From NCBI GenBank assembly GCA_021776135.1, contig JAJFGL010000037.1:1-64000 (forward strand): DNA of 64,000 nucleotides. The letters are read 5' to 3'. Below the pieces are notes generated by a model, which was given only the letters and a program-made list of their open reading frames with translations, was not told the DNA's origin and ran no database searches. Source of the DNA: Kiloniellaceae bacterium. GTDB lineage: Bacteria > Pseudomonadota > Alphaproteobacteria > Kiloniellales > J153. Each line of letters starts with the position of its first letter. Position 1 is the stretch's first letter. Of the stretch, positions 62,679 through 64,000 are shown in pieces. Position numbers and translations under genes: made by a program.

Positions 62679-64000
62679 ATGCATGACCTTGTGATCCGCG
62701 GTGCGCGGCTGATCGATGGAACCGGGGCGCCGGAACGGGCCGCCGATCTGGCCGTGCGCGGCGATCTGATTGCCGAAATTGGACCGTCGTTGGGGCCCGG
62801 GCGCGAGGAGATAGAGGCGGACGGCCTGGCGCTGTGCCCCGGCATTATCGACACCCACACCCACTACGATGCGCAGATCACCTGGGATCCAGGTGTCGCG
62901 CCCTCGCCGGAGTTAGGGGTAACCACCGCCGTGATCGGTAATTGCGGCTTCACCATAGCCCCGTGCAAGCCACGGGACCGCGATCTGACCATGCGCAATC
63001 TAACCCATGTCGAGGGCATGTCCTTGGAGGCGTTGCGTGACGGCATAAGCTGGGAATTCGAGACCTTCCCGCAATACCTCGACTTTCTGGAGGCGGCGGG
63101 CACGGTACCGAACATCGCCGCCTTCATCGGCCATTCTTCGCTGCGCACCTGGGTCATGGGCGAGGACGCGACAAAGCGCACCGCCACGCCCGGGGAGATT
63201 GACGAAATGCGCGCGATCGTGCGCGAGGCGCTCAAGGTGGGCGCCGTGGGTTTCGCGACCTCGACCGCCGGTCAACACAACGGCGAGGCTGGGGTGCCCA
63301 TGCCCTCGCGATTGGCCGGCGAAACCGAGTTGCGCGCGCTGACCGGCGCCTTGGGCGAGGCCGGGCGCGGGCTCTTCATGCTGACCAAGGGCTCGGGAAC
63401 CAGCATCGAGTTCCTGGAGGACCTGGCCGCCGCCAACGGCCGGCCGGCCATGATCGCCGCCTTGCTGCACAACAGCACGCGCCCGGATCAGGTGTTCGAG
63501 GATTTGCGCCGGATTGGCGCGGCGCAGGGGCGCGGCCGCGCGCTTTACGGTCAGGTTTCCTGCTGTCCGCTGACCAACGACTTCACCATGCGTTCGCCCT
63601 ATCCCTTCGAGGGTTTCGCCGCCTGGCTGCCCGCCATGCAGGCCCAAGGGGATGAGGTGAAGGCGGTCTTCGCCGATTCCGGCTTCCGCGCCCGTGTGAA
63701 AGCGGAGTTGAAGATTCCGGCGGCCGTGCGCCTGTTCAACGGGGAATGGGATAAGCTTAATCTCCTTGAATCCGCGCTGGCGGAGAACCGGAACCTGGAA
63801 GGCCAAAGCGTGGCCGCTTTGGCCAAGGCGGCCGGCCGGGACCCGCTGGATTGGATGCTCGATTTCAGCCTCTCCGAGAACCTCGATACCGTCTTCACGG
63901 CCGTCCTCTTGAATTCGGACGAAGCCGCTGTCGGGCGCATGCTGCGCGACCCCCATGCCAGTATCGCGCTGTCGGATGCCGGCGCGCATTTGACCTTTTT
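62679..64000 (+). CDS. N-acyl-D-amino acid deacylase-type amidohydrolase (cut at window end)
   Basis: This is the first 440 codons of an amidohydrolase with LVIRGARLIDGTGAPERAADL, the metal motif GIIDTHTHYDAQITWDPG and GVTTAVIGNCGFTIAP. These three together are typical of D-aminoacylases. HNSTRPDQVFEDLRRIG follows, and the C-terminus continues past the window edge. The ATG at 62679, with AAGGTGG upstream, fits. It is co-directional with the sulfur gene, so a role in amino acid use is likely. Substrate is not known. Confidence 0.85.
   Translation, partial: MHDLVIRGARLIDGTGAPERAADLAVRGDLIAEIGPSLGPGREEIEADGLALCPGIIDTHTHYDAQITWDPGVAPSPELGVTTAVIGNCGFTIAPCKPRDRDLTMRNLTHVEGMSLEALRDGISWEFETFPQYLDFLEAAGTVPNIAAFIGHSSLRTWVMGEDATKRTATPGEIDEMRAIVREALKVGAVGFATSTAGQHNGEAGVPMPSRLAGETELRALTGALGEAGRGLFMLTKGSGTSIEFLEDLAAANGRPAMIAALLHNSTRPDQVFEDLRRIGAAQGRGRALYGQVSCCPLTNDFTMRSPYPFEGFAAWLPAMQAQGDEVKAVFADSGFRARVKAELKIPAAVRLFNGEWDKLNLLESALAENRNLEGQSVAALAKAAGRDPLDWMLDFSLSENLDTVFTAVLLNSDEAAVGRMLRDPHASIALSDAGAHLTF

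Noticed and set aside
61938-62864. 308-codon minus-strand frame, and a similar one at 63000-63989
   Set aside because: Both are antisense to the sulfur dioxygenase-rhodanese and amidohydrolase genes, which have clear motifs.

Overview
This 64 kb window is GC-rich, densely coded alphaproteobacterial chromosome. The groESL operon with a CIRCE operator, a bactofilin, a Usg family protein, the ispB / DUF2007 / tRNA1(Val) methyltransferase / S49 protease / glyQ / glyS / ppdK block, and a GTA-type late gene cluster all suggest a Rhodospirillales-like bacterium. No rRNA, tRNA or CRISPR array was seen.

Layout. 1-4.0 kb: the 3'-truncated groEL, groES with CIRCE, a MetE-like zinc methyltransferase, and a small operon for a methyltransferase plus an Asp/Asn beta-hydroxylase-like protein. 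4.0-6.2 kb: a regulatory island with a CI/LexA-type repressor (HTH plus S24 peptidase), divergent from a translationally coupled gene pair. That pair resembles the GafY (DnaA domain IV) and GafZ (DUF6456-like) activators of gene transfer agents. Three copies of a 15-bp palindrome (consensus ATGCGTATWGCGCAT) mark likely repressor operators. One of them lies before an unknown 93-aa gene. 6.5-12.4 kb: bactofilin, palindromic repeats, a 2OG-Fe(II) oxygenase, then a convergent defence-like pair of an MmeI-type restriction-modification enzyme and an EVE-like/nuclease-like protein. 12.6-38.5 kb: a complete gene transfer agent-like (GTA) structural cluster in RcGTA order: terS, terL, portal, protease, capsid, head extras, connectors, tail terminator, major tail protein, chaperones, tape measure, and gp12 to gp15. 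No integrase, replication module or endolysin was found in it. 38.5-64 kb: host housekeeping and catabolic genes.

The GTA-like cluster carries several unusual insertions. They are: a secreted Gly/Arg/Tyr-rich protein gene on the opposite strand between portal and protease; head proteins including a LamG-domain putative fibre; a four-gene MAF-like / glycosyltransferase / methyltransferase cassette, translationally coupled into the tail genes; and an AT-rich 3.2 kb block just before the tape measure gene. That block holds four paralogous, four-cysteine exported proteins (one decayed), two zinc-ribbon membrane microproteins, and two truncated extra tape measure 5' ends. The gp15 homologue seems to carry a beta-propeller-like segment. 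A 268-bp MITE-like element supplies the stop codon of the last tail-associated gene.

How it may work together (inference): the repressor holds down gafY-gafZ and the 93-aa gene, and the Gaf pair switches on the late cluster. The glycosylation cassette may decorate particle proteins. The exported four-cysteine proteins beside the tape measure gene may act on DNA entry or superinfection exclusion. The flanking host genes contribute chaperones, isoprenoid synthesis, glycyl-tRNA synthesis, pyruvate-phosphate dikinase, pyrimidine synthesis, probable hydroxyproline breakdown and sulfide/persulfide oxidation.
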